Shown: positions 37,531 through 46,260 of the stretch, piece after piece
Layout of the letters: each line of letters begins with the position of its first letter
Numbering within the stretch: position 1 is the stretch's first letter
From: Heterostelium multicystogenum
Taxonomy: Eukaryota > Evosea > Eumycetozoa > Acytosteliales > Acytosteliaceae
NCBI GenBank assembly: GCA_003667245.1
Contig: RCNN01000568.1
Location: 1-47,014, forward strand
DNA length: 47,014 nucleotides
Direction of reading: 5' to 3'
Notes under the pieces: model-generated
What the model saw: the letters and a program-made list of their open reading frames with translations, nothing else
Databases searched by the model: none
Told to the model about the DNA's origin: nothing
Translations under genes and position numbers: made by a program

Positions 37531-37894
37531 ATGAAATTCTCCGCCATCTCACAATCCCTGTCCCGTTGGGCAGGCAGCGCCCGCACGTTCTACGCGGCGG
37601 TGGGATTGATCCTCCTGTGGAGTCTGAGCGGGCCTTATATTTCCACTACAACGACACGTGGCAGCTGATCATCAACACCTCCACCACCATCATCACCTTC
37701 CTGATGGTGTTTCCTGATCCAGAACACGCAAAACCGCGACAACGACATTTTGCATATCAAGATTGACGAGTTGCTGCGCGCCACCAAGGATGCACAAAAC
37801 GCCCGTATTGAGCCTGGACGGCCTGGACCGCAAGGAACTGGAGAAACTGCGCAAGGAATACAAGACCATCGCGACAGTGAAACTATCACTGTGA
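37531..37894 (+). CDS. Low-affinity iron permease family protein
   Basis: About 120 residues. ATG 37531 follows AGGAAAC. Features are [19 protein letters not shown] (span 1), [20 protein letters not shown] (span 2), then [20 protein letters not shown], the sequence pattern of the bacterial low-affinity iron permease (PF04120) family. Breaks lie near 37637, 37714 and 37803. The end is uncertain: one frame stops at TGA 37894, another remains open to about 38034. A role in iron transport is only family inference. Confidence 0.77.
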
Positions 37895-37958
37895 CGACGC
37901 TGGTTACCGAAACAACGGATGACAATGGCCGGTCCAAGACGGACCTGAACCAGGCATT

Positions 37959-37996
37959 AAAAAAACGGCGGCTGGATCACTCCAGCCACCGTTTTT
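37959..37996. terminator. Bidirectional rho-independent terminator
   Basis: AAAAAACGG-CGGCTGGA and TCCAGCC-ACCGTTTTT form a GC-rich stem with a four-base loop and A/T tails on both sides, between the convergent iron permease and DUF4142 genes. Confidence 0.85.
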
Positions 37997-38015
37997 CATG
38001 GGGTACTCAAGGCAA

Positions 38016-38544
38016 TCAACCGTCGCCCTGGTGACCCTTACCGTACGTCGACGCCAGCGCCCGGGCTTTCTCCAGGCGCTCTTCCAACTTGGGCAAGGTC
38101 TCATCCAACCAAGCCTTTATTTCCGGGAATATCGGACTCGGCGCCCTCCTGCTTGAACAAGGCGATTCGCGTCTTCGTTGGCCTTGATCTGCTGGGCGGT
38201 GTAGGCGGCGTCAAAGGAGTCGCCGTCCTTGAGCTCGGGCATCAGCGATTCGGCCTTGTCGACAATCTTGTCCCGTGGGGCCACTGGCAAATCGAGCTTC
38301 TTGGCGATGGCCGCCAGGTGCTGATTGGCCAGGGTGCGTTCATTGATGACTTCGATGGTGTAGTCCTTGATCTCCTGGGACGAAGTCTTGGCGTGTGCCA
38401 TGCGGCTGGTCTCGATATCGGCCATGCCCTTGGCCGAAGCCTGCTCGATGAAATCGGCAGGCGACTGGGCGAAAGCATTGCTGGCGCGAGGCCCAGCAGC
38501 ATCGCGAAACTGGCGGTGCGTAACCGGATAGCCATGCGGCTCAT
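38016..38544 (-). CDS. DUF4142 family periplasmic protein
   Basis: About 175 residues. A signal peptide (MAIRLRTASFAMLLGL and an AFA-type cleavage region) leads to the helical DUF4142 fold: IETSRMAHAKTSSQEIKDYT, then NQHLAAIAKKLDLPVAPRDK and DGDSFDAAYTAQQIKANEDA. Breaks lie near 38490, 38160 and 38120; the last segment ends at TGA 38016. GGAGG lies eight bases before ATG 38544. Some DUF4142 proteins are linked to stress or exopolysaccharide but no firm function is known. Confidence 0.85.
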
Positions 38545-38713
38545 GATGGGTTCCTCCAGGTAATAAACAGGTGCAGGGAAACGAGCCCCGCTCTGAATCT
38601 GAATTTTCAGGGCGGTAAAGGTTTAGAAAAAACTTGTTAGTGCGACGAACGGTCGTCAGGTCTTACTGAGGAGCAGTCCTGACGAACGGGACACAAAGAT
38701 GCAACGGTGACAA

Positions 38714-38742
38714 TGTAGTATGTTGTATTACACATCACTACA
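38714..38742. promoter_or_regulatory. Imperfect palindrome ahead of parDE (candidate ParD operator)
   Basis: TGTAGT at 38714 is matched by ACTACA ending at 38742, with an inner TGT/ACA pair. The palindrome lies 12 bases upstream of the antitoxin ATG, where ribbon-helix-helix antitoxins usually bind. Binding is inferred. Confidence 0.45.
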
Positions 38743-38753
38743 TCGAGGCACTT

Positions 38754-38995
38754 ATGTCGGTCATGTCATTACGTCTACCTGAAGACATCTCCGAAACACT
38801 CGCCAGCCTTGCCAAGGCCACCGGCGCAGCAAAAATCGTTCCTCGCCGTCGATGCGTTAACGCGAATACCTGACGCGTGAAGCATGGCAAATCGAGGAAA
38901 TTCAAAAGGCGTTGAAAGAAGCCGATGCGGGTGACTTTGCAACTGCCGCCGAAGTAGACGCAGTGGCAAACAAATGGCGTGCCAATGCGCGTTGA
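38754..38995 (+). CDS. ParD/CopG-type ribbon-helix-helix antitoxin
   Basis: About 80 residues. MSVMSLRLPEDISETLASLA is the ribbon and first helix of a CopG/ParD DNA-binding domain. Two single-base breaks near 38828 and 38862 split the gene; the second half (WQIEEIQKALKEADAGDFAT) is the toxin-wrapping C-terminus, ending at TGA 38995. The toxin ATG at 38985 lies inside its last codons (11-base overlap). Confidence 0.87.
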
Positions 38996-39268
38996 GTGGC
39001 TGAAGGCAGCACTCAAAAATCTTGATGATGAAGCAGCTTTCATCGCCCAGGAAAACCCCAAAGCGGCTTATGAGTTTGTTCAGGCCATCGGACGGGGCTT
39101 GAGCATGTTGCTGAGTTTCCGGCGATGGGTCGAGAGGGACGCGTTCCTGGTACACGTGAGTGGGTGATGCCACGCTGGCCCTATCTCGTGCCATATCGTA
39201 TTCGCGAGGGACGGTTACAGGTTCTTCGAATATTTCACACACGGCGCCAACCACCGAACAGTTGGTAA
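38985..39268 (+). CDS. ParE/RelE-superfamily toxin
   Basis: About 93 residues. The N-terminus WLKAALKNLDDEAAFIAQEN and AAYEFVQAIGRGLSMLLSF are typical of ParE-like toxins; the family C-terminus with its Arg-rich strand is in the next frame after a one-base break near 39119 and ends at TAA 39268. The frame as read terminates early at 39167. ParE toxins of this group usually inhibit gyrase, and RelE-like ones cleave mRNA; the sequence favours ParE. It follows the ParD antitoxin with overlap. Confidence 0.87.
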
Positions 39269-39274
39269 CGCCGA

Positions 39275-40179
39275 TCAACCCTGTATCACAACCTGCACCT
39301 GCCCATTCAACCACTGCAACGCGGGTCTCCACCCCGGCCGCGAATGCCCACGCCAGCACAAACGCAAACGACGGAATGTGAAACGGCGGCGGCACCGCCA
39401 ACAACTGTTCGTGATCAATGTTCAGCAGCCCGCGAGACGACACGGTAAGAATCAGGTCCGTGCCCTGGATCAACTGCGGCGCAACACCCCAATGAGGCAA
39501 GCTGATAGACACGTGCCGGCGCTCACGAATCGCCGTCAGCGCCCGTTCGATTTCCCGGGGTGCCGCTGCCACGCATTTCCAGCAATACGTGGGCCGCGCC
39601 AGATAGGTGGGCAGGTCGAGTACACCGCTTGCCGGCAGGCTGTCACGGTCCACCAGGCACACGTAATGCTCTTCAAACAGCGCGCGTGCTGCGCAGTTCG
39701 GCAGGCATGTCGGGAAACACCCCGGCCGCCAGGTCGATATCGCCATTGAGCACACCGTCAAGCATGCCTTCGCGACTTGGCCTGGGGATAATCTGCAAAT
39801 CAATCCCGGCGCTTCCCGGCGCAAGGTGCGCACCAGTCCCGGCAAGAAAATCGCCGCACTGTAGTCCGACATGGCGACCCGGAAGGTGCGCTTGGCCGAC
39901 GCCGGATCAAAACGATTGGGCTCCAGCAGCGCCTGTACCTGGGCCAGCGCTTCCGCCAGCGGCATGGCCAGTTCCAGAGCACGAGCAGTGGGCACCAGCG
40001 AACTGCCCTGGCGCACCAGCAACGCGTCTCCAAGCAAGTCCCGCAACCGCGCCAGCGCGTGGCTCACCGCCGGCTGGCTCAGGTGCAGGCGCTCGGCGGC
40101 ACGGGTCACGTGTTGCTCGCTGAGCAAGGCATCAAGGATCACCAAGCAGGTTAAGGTCGATGCGTCGTAGATCATTCAT
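39275..40179 (-). CDS. LysR-family transcriptional regulator (NodD/PcpR-like)
   Basis: About 300 residues. The N-terminal LNLLVILDALLSEQHVTRAA and HLSQPAVSHALARLRDLLGD form the HTH (residues 8-50); effector domain with FRVAMSDYSAAIFLPGLVRT and VDRDSLPASGVLDLPTYLA, and HWGVAPQLIQGTDLILTVSS. The start is ATG 40179, upstream of a break near 40145; others lie near 39810, 39760, 39690 and 39340. In the last frame the protein ends at TGA 39275, while the raw frame runs on falsely into the parDE region. It is divergent from a YdcZ-type exporter gene. Confidence 0.88.
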
Positions 40180-40264
40180 CAGCTGCATGTTCTGCATAAG
40201 AACTTGGAATTTAAATTTGCGCGACGAATAGCCTAGAGTCCAGCAAAACCTCTGGGAGTTGATC

Positions 40265-40755
40265 ATGACGACGTTGCATTGGGTAGGTTTGTTTGCTGTT
40301 GGCCGCGTTCGCCGGGGCAGTGGTGCCGTTTCAAAGCGCGATCAACGCCAACCTGGGACGCGGCCTGGGGCATCCGCTGTGGGCCACCCTGGCCTCGCTG
40401 CTGGTGAGCATCATCGTGCTGCTGCCGGTGATCCTGGCCCTGCGCCTGCCGCTGCCCAACCTGGGTTTTATCACCAAGGCGCCGCTGTGGATGTGGAGCG
40501 GCGGCGCGTTCGGCGTGTGCTTCATTTCGCTGGCGTTGATTCCTGATGCCCAAGCTCGGCGCCTCGGGGTTTATCGCCCTGGCGATGGCCGGGCAAAATC
40601 GTCGCCTCGTTGATGCTGGACCACTTCGGCTTGTTCGGGCTGGTGGAACGCCAATTGACCGCGCCCGGTTGATCGGGGCGCTGATGTTGATTGGCGGTGT
40701 GGCCCTGATTCAATTCAGTGCCGCACCCACCCGCTCGCTGGTGACCGCCGGCTGA
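40265..40755 (+). CDS. YdcZ/DUF606-type DMT transporter
   Basis: About 160 residues, a four- to five-span half-size DMT protein. After MTTLHWVGL a break near 40290 leads into AAFAGAVVPFQSAINANLGR, HPLWATLASLLVSIIVLLPV, and WSGGAFGVCFISLALI; then breaks near 40545 and 40597 precede RLIGALMLIGGVALIQFSAA near the end. This order fits DUF606 (YdcZ) proteins, which may work as small-molecule exporters. GGGAG lies before ATG 40265. It is divergent from the LysR gene, which probably controls it. Confidence 0.87.
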
Positions 40756-42095
40756 TCAGCGCTTGTCGAGGGTGCGCAGCTTCTGAGGCAAGCCCCACAG
40801 CAACAGCGCCGCCGCCAGCAACGCACACACGCCGATGACATACAGCGCCGGCGTGGTGCTGCCGGTGAGGTCCTTGATCCGGCCGACCATCACCGGGCTG
40901 ACGATGCCGCCGAACTGGCCCAACGTGTTGATCACCGCGATCCCGCCAGCAGCGCCCGCGCCGGCACCGGCCAACAACTTCGGCGGCAGCGTCCAGAACG
41001 TCGGGATCGAAGCGATGATCCCCGCGCCCAGCAAGCTCAGGGCGACGATCAGGAACGTGGTGTGATCGGCAAAGATCCCGGCACAGAAGAACCCCACCGC
41101 CCCCAGCGCCACCAGGCCGCCGACGAACTTGCGACGTTCGCCGGTGGCGTCGGACAAGCGTCCGATCACCACCATGCTAATGGCCGCCGCAGACGTAGGG
41201 AATCGCCGTCAGCAAGCCGATCATCACCGGGCTCTGGGTGCCGGCGCTGCGGATCAGTTGCGGCGCCCAGAAGTTCAGCCCGTAGGACGCCACCTGGATC
41301 AGGAAGTAGATAAAACCCAGCATCAGGAAGCCTGGGATACGCAATGCAGCCAGCAACGAGCCACCGCTCTTGTGGGGTTCATGCACGGCAATGCGACTGG
41401 CCAGCAACGTCTTCTCCGACGGGGTCAAGCCAGTGGGCATCCTCGATACGATCCTTGAGCAGCTTGAGCACTAGGAACCCCAGGCCCACACAGGGCAAGC
41501 CACCGAGCAAGAACAACCAGTGCCAGCCGCGCATTTGCAGCACACCGTCGAGGTGTTCCAGCACCAGCCCGGAGAACGGCGCGCCCACCAGCCCGGCAAA
41601 CGCCGACGCCAGGAACAGCATCGACGTGATGCGCCCACGGTAGTGCTGCGGGAACCACAACGTCAGGTAATACAGCACCCCCGGAGCAAACCCCGCCTCC
41701 ATCGCACCGATGATGAAACGCAGGCACGTAGAACTGCCATTCGGCCGTGACGAACACCATGGCGGCCGGTCGCCAGTCCCCATGACATCATGATGCGTGC
41801 GATCCAGCGGCGGGCGCCGACCTTGTACAGCATCATGTTGCTCGGCACTTCGAAGATCACATAGCCGACCCACAAACAGCCCGGCGCCGAGGCCGTAGGC
41901 GGTGTCGCTCAAACTCAAGGTCAGTCCTGCAGTTGGAACTTGGCGAAGCTGATGTTGATACGGTCAAAAAATGCGAACAGGTAGCAGACCATGATCAGCG
42001 GCATCAGGCGCCAGGCGACCTTGCTGACCAAAGGCTTTTTCGGCATCGTGCTCAGCGGCCGGGCGCACGCCGGCCTCCAACGTATTAAGGCTCAT
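40756..42095 (-). CDS. MFS transporter of the anion:cation symporter type
   Basis: About 446 residues, 12 spans. Spans and motifs: LSLSDTAYGLGAGLFV, FIGAMEAGFAPGVLYYLTLW with the ACS-family GxxEAGxxPG motif near residue 120, YRGRITSMLFLASAFAGLVG, and in the second half FLMLGFIYFLIQVASYGLNF and HTTFLIVALSLLGAGIIASI. This is the phthalate/4-hydroxyphenylacetate/glucarate permease group. Breaks lie near 42040, 41920, 41880, 41780, 41725, 41440 and 41190. TGGAGA precedes ATG 42095. It follows an HMG-CoA lyase and CoA transferase on the same strand, so a carboxylate is the likely substrate. Confidence 0.88.
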
Positions 42096-42154
42096 TGTTT
42101 CTCTCCAGCGGACTGCTCGCAGGCGTCCGATTGTTTTTGTTGTCTGGTGGCGGT

Positions 42155-43101
42155 TTACAAGGTGGCGATGTAGGCCGGTGGCGGATGCAGGTCGCAATTG
42201 CGCCCGGCCTTGGCCACCTGGCCCGGCAATTCATGGCCGAGCAAGGCCGGCAATTGCCGCGACAATTTTCAGCAAGTGCGGCAGGTCGATGCCGGTGTGA
42301 ATCCCGACTTCGTCGCACAGGTTGACCAGGTCTTCGGTGCAGATATTGCCCGACGCGCCCGGGGCAAACGGGCAGCCGCCGAGGCCGCCCAATGCTGCAT
42401 CAAACCGTCGCGCCCCTGCCTCGTACGCGGCCAGCACATTGCACAATCCCAGGGCCGCGGGTGTTGTGGAAAATGCAGGGTCAGGTCGCTCGCCGGAACA
42501 CGTTCGAGCACGCGCTTGACCAGGCGCTCGACCTGACGCGGGATTGGCCCATGCCGGTGGTGTCGGCCAGGCTGATGCCCTGGATGCCCAGCTCGCGGTA
42601 GGCGTCGACCAATTGCAGCACGCGGTCCTCATCGATCTTGCCCTCGAACGGGCAACCAAAAGTGGTAGCGATGCTGCCGTTGAGGCGCACCGGGTGCTCG
42701 GCAGCAAAGCTCACGATATCGCCGAATGCGGCCAACGAAGCCTCGCAAACGCAATGCGCATATTCGCCAGGTTGTGGGTCTGGCTGGCGGACATCACCAG
42801 GTTCAACTCATCGGCCCGGGACTCGATAGCACGCTGGGCGCCCTTGAGGTTGGGGATCAACGCCACGTAGATAACCCCGGGATGACGGGTGAATGCCCTG
42901 GAAAACCTGTTCACCATCGCGCAACGCAGGGATGGCCTTGGGCGACACGAACGAGCCGGCTTCGATCCGGGAAAACCCGGCCATGGACAGTTGATCGATC
43001 AACGCGATCTTGTCGACAGTCTCGACCCAGGTCGGCTCGATTTGCAGGCCGTCACGGGGCGAGACTTCCTGCACGATCAGCGCATCGGAATAGTTTTTCA
43101 T
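42155..43101 (-). CDS. mvaB: Hydroxymethylglutaryl-CoA lyase
   Basis: About 315 residues, TIM-barrel lyase. LIVQEVSPRDGLQIEPTWVE near residues 8-27 holds the Arg-Asp pair of the active site, then VALIPNLKGAQRAIESRADE, YRELGIQGISLADTTGMG with the metal-binding Asp, and the GGLGGCPFAPGASGN signature with catalytic Cys near residue 260. Breaks lie near 42895, 42735, 42545, 42455 and 42255; the last part ends at TAA 42155. It splits HMG-CoA into acetyl-CoA and acetoacetate in leucine or HMG breakdown. ATG 43101 overlaps the CoA transferase stop (ATGA). Confidence 0.91.
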
Positions 43102-44295
43102 TGCACCACTCCCGAGGATTTCAGGCGTTGAATATCGGCGCCGCTCAGGCCCAGGTCGCCGAGGATTGAATCAGTGTGCTGGCCCAGGCTCGGGCCCTGC
43201 CAATTCACCGCGCCGGGGGTTTCCGACAGTTTGGGCACGATACCGGGCATCTTCACCGTGAGGCCGCCGGGCAGGTCGGCGCTGAGCAGCATGTCGCGGG
43301 CCTGGTAGTGCGGATCGGCGACGATATCGGCCACTGAATAGATGCGCCCCGCCGGTACTTCGGCGGCTTCCAGGGCACTGAGCACCTGGTCCGATGGGCA
43401 GGCTGCTGGTCCAGTGGGTGATGGCGGCGTCCAGTAGGCCGCTCTTGGCAGCGCGGCCATCGTTGTGGGCAAAACTCCCGGCGCTTCGGCCAGGTCGGCG
43501 CGGCCGATGGCGAGCATCAGGCGTTTGTAGATCGGGTCGCTGTTGCCGGCGATCACCACATAGGCGCCGTCGGCGGTCAGGTAGGTGTTGGACGGTGCGA
43601 TGCCGGGCAAGGCGCCGCCGCTGCGTTCGCGCACATGGCCGAGCATGTCGTATTCCGGCACCAGGCTTTCCATCAGGTTGAACACACTTTCGGCCAGGGA
43701 CACATCGACGATCTGGCCGTCGCCCTGGCCGGTCTTGACCCGCAACAGCGACATCAGCGCGCCGATCACGCCGTGCAGTGACGCCAGGGAATCACCGAGG
43801 CCTCACGCCGACCCGCGCCGGTGGCGAGTCCGGGTTGCCGGTGGTGTAGCGAATCCCGCCCATGGCCTCGCCGATGGCACCAAAGCCCGGGCGGTCGCGT
43901 AGGGGCCGGTCTGGCCGTAGCCCGAGATACGCACCAACGTCAGCTTGGCATTGAGGGCGTGCAGCACGTCCCAGCCCAGGCCGAGTTTTTTCCAGGCCGC
44001 CGGGGCGCAGGTTTTCGATCAGCACGTCGGCGTCGCCCAGCAATTGCTTGACCAGGTCCAGGCCTTCTGCCGACTTGAGGTCCAGGGCCAGGGACTTCTT
44101 GTTGCGCGATTGCAGGTACCACCACAGCGACGTGCCTTCGTGCAGCTTTCGCCATTTGCGAAGCGGATCGCCCTGCCCCATGGCTTCGATCTTGATCACC
44201 TCGGCGCCAAACTCGGCCATCAGCCGGGCGGCGAAGGGCGCGGCAATCAGGGTGCCGATCTCGATCACCTTGATACCGCTCAGGGGAGCCGTCAT
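43098..44295 (-). CDS. CaiB/BaiF-family CoA transferase
   Basis: About 400 residues, class III CoA transferase. N-terminal LSGIKVIEIGTLIAAPFAAR, then EFGAEVIKIEAMGQGDPLRK and NKKSLALDLKSAEGLDLVKQ, DADVLIENLRPGGLEK, PGFGAIGEAMGGIRYTTGNP near residue 150, DVSLAESVFNLMESLVPEYD near 225, and GRIYSVADIVADPHYQARDM near 320. Breaks lie near 43990, 43915, 43800, 43475 and 43405. Start ATG 44295. The reaction moves CoA from one acid to another; because an HMG-CoA lyase follows, activation of 3-hydroxy-3-methylglutarate or a similar acid is plausible. It begins an operon with the lyase and the MFS transporter. Confidence 0.89.
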
Positions 44296-44416
44296 GGGGT
44301 GTACCTCTTGTTCTTGGAATGTGGGGCCAAGGCTAGAGGACGCAGGCAGTAGAAATCCAACCGTCAGTTGGCAACGAGCGTTTCGCCAAATGCGAACGCT
44401 TGAGTAAGGACTGGTT

Positions 44417-44549
44417 GTGGCGAGGGAGCTTGCTCCCGCTGGAGTGCGTAGCGCTCCCGGCTTTTTTGGGGCTGCTACGCAGCCCAGCGGGAGCAAGCTC
44501 CCTCGCCACAGCAAGCTCCCTCTCCACAGCGAGGGCCCTCGCCACAGCG
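44417..44549. repeat. REPIN plus an extra half-copy
   Basis: GTGGCGAGGGAGCTTGCTCC at 44417 has a perfect inverted partner, GGAGCAAGCTCCCTCGCCAC, ending at 44509. The centre has a second palindromic part (GTGCGTAGCGCTCCC). A further partial repeat, AGCAAGCTCCCTCTCCACAG and CCCTCGCCACAG, follows to 44549. It lies between the CoA transferase start and the end of the LysR gene. Confidence 0.88.
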
Positions 44550-44554
44550 TTTGC

Positions 44555-45467
44555 TTACGCCTGCTCCCGCCGCAGGTAATCGAACAACAGCCGGCTCACC
44601 GGTGACAGCTGTTCTTCATCACGCACCACCAGGATCAGGCTGCGGTCCGACCAGGCATCCGTCAGCGGCACCGCGTGCAAGCCCAACGCCCGGCCAAACA
44701 GTTCATAGGCTTTTTGCGGCAGGATGCCGATGCCCATGTTGGCCTGGACCATCCGGCACATGGCATCGAAGCCCGGCACATGGATCCGCAAGCGCAGCAC
44801 CTTGCCCGCCTCCCGCGCCGCCGCATGGGTGCGCATGTTGATCGAACTGGCGGAATGCAGCCCACGTAGTCGCTGTCCAGCGTCTCGGCGAACGTCAGGG
44901 TCTTGCGCGACGCCAACGGGTAAATCCGCCGGCATCAGCACCACCAGTTTGTCCCGGCGATAGGTCACACCGGGCAGGCCTTTGGTATCGGTGTCGCTGG
45001 AACAGATGCCCAGGTCCGCAACGCCGTCAATCACACCCTGGACCACGCCGTTGCTGGGCCGCTCTTCCAGGTCGGCCTTCACCTGTGGATGCAGCGCGGA
45101 AAAGTCGCGCAAGTCTTCGGGCAGGAACTGAATGATTGCCGAGAGGTTCGCCAGCATCCGCACATAACCGCGCACGCCGTGACTGTGTTCGCCCAGCTCC
45201 AGGCCCATCTTCTCGACATTGAACAGCATCTGCCGTGCATGGTGCAGCAAGGTCTCGCCGGCAGCCGTGAGCTGCATGCCCTTGGCCTGGCGCACAAACA
45301 GGCTGACGCCCAGCACCTGTTCCAGCTCCATCAAGCGCTTGCTGGCCGCGGAGACCGCGATGGCTTCACGGGCGGCGGCGCGGGTCAGCGTGCCTTCCTC
45401 ATGCACTGCCACAAACAATTGCAGGGTGATCAGGTCAAGGCGGCGAACCAGGCTTTTGTTGCAGCAT
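44555..45467 (-). CDS. LysR-family transcriptional regulator
   Basis: About 300 residues. HTH domain LDLITLQLFVAVHEEGTLTR and AIAVSAASKRLMELEQVLGV near residues 10-48; effector domain with LANLSAIIQFLPEDLRDFSA, GVIDGVADLGICSSDTDTKG, and FDAMCRMVQANMGIGILPQK near residue 235. The start ATG 45467 directly follows the stop of the epimerase-like gene; one indel in the first ten codons (near 45455) and two near 44920 and 44865 break the frame. It reads away from a catabolic operon behind the REPIN, which it may control. Confidence 0.88.
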
Positions 45468-46143
45468 CTAGGCGCGCTCGGTGGCCAGGCGATTGATATC
45501 GGCCTGCTCACCACCGGCAGAGGTGCGCCGTGCCGGACGGCCGAGAGCATCGCGCGGCCAACGGTTTCAGTGCTCACCACCCAGGCCGGTCGCACATGGC
45601 GCAGCAGCGACAACAACGGGCCGGCCACGGTGTAGATGGACTGGTAGAGCGGGGTTTTCGAGCGCACACCGTGCAACGGCTGGATCACCCCGGGACGGAA
45701 CAGGTACACCGCCTTGAACGGCAGGCGCAGCAACGCATTCTCGGTCTTGCCCTTGATCCGTGCCCACATGGTTTTGCCGGTCTCGCTGCTGTCAGTCCGG
45801 CGCCGGACACGTAGATGAAAGTCATCTGCGGGTTGAGCCGCGCCAGGGTGCTGGCGGCCACCAGCGTCAAGGTCGTAGCTCAAATGGGTGTACTTGGCTT
45901 CATCCATGCCCACCGAGGACACGCCCAGGCAAAAGAAGCAGGCGTCAAAACCTTGCAGCAGATGCTCCAGGGGCTGGAAATCGAACATGTCGGCATGCAG
46001 CACCTGATGCAGCTTGCCGTGTTCCTGGGTCAGCGCGGTACGGCCGACGGCGACGACTTCCTGCACGTCACTGGCCAGCAGGCACTCGCGCAAACACGCC
46101 TTGGCCGACCATGCCGGTGGCGCCCGAATAATAGAACTCTCAT
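45468..46143 (-). CDS. NAD(P)-binding epimerase/dehydratase-like protein
   Basis: About 220 residues. The start MRVLLFG leads, after a break near 46125, to the Rossmann glycine loop GATGMVGQG. Further parts: VQEVVAVGRTALTQEHGKLH, DACFFCLGVSSVGMDEAKYT, then IKGKTENALLRLPFKAVYLF near residue 140 and RPGVIQPLHGVRSKTPLYQS. This is the HTATIP2/YwnB-like NAD(P)-binding group of oxidoreductases. Breaks lie near 45867, 45800 and 45508. The TAG stop touches the LysR ATG (TAGATG), so the two form an operon. No substrate is known. Confidence 0.85.
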
Positions 46144-46260
46144 AAGGGTTGGTTCCTAAGCGACAAGCGGTTAGCTTCAGGCTGCAAGGTAGAGACAAAC
46201 CCACCTGGCAACTTGTAGCTTGCGGCTTGCAGCTTACTGCTCAACAGGATCTTTTGCCCC

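Noticed and set aside
38775..40175. A 466-residue LysR protein with a long extra C-terminus.
   Set aside because: A one-base insertion near 39340 hides the normal stop at 39275; the extension is antisense to parDE and has no protein-like pattern.
44555..46204. A 549-residue open frame joining the epimerase-like protein to the LysR regulator.
   Set aside because: It arises from one-base shifts at the end of the first gene and start of the second. A TAG-ATG junction at 45470-45465 in the proper frames separates two normal-size proteins.
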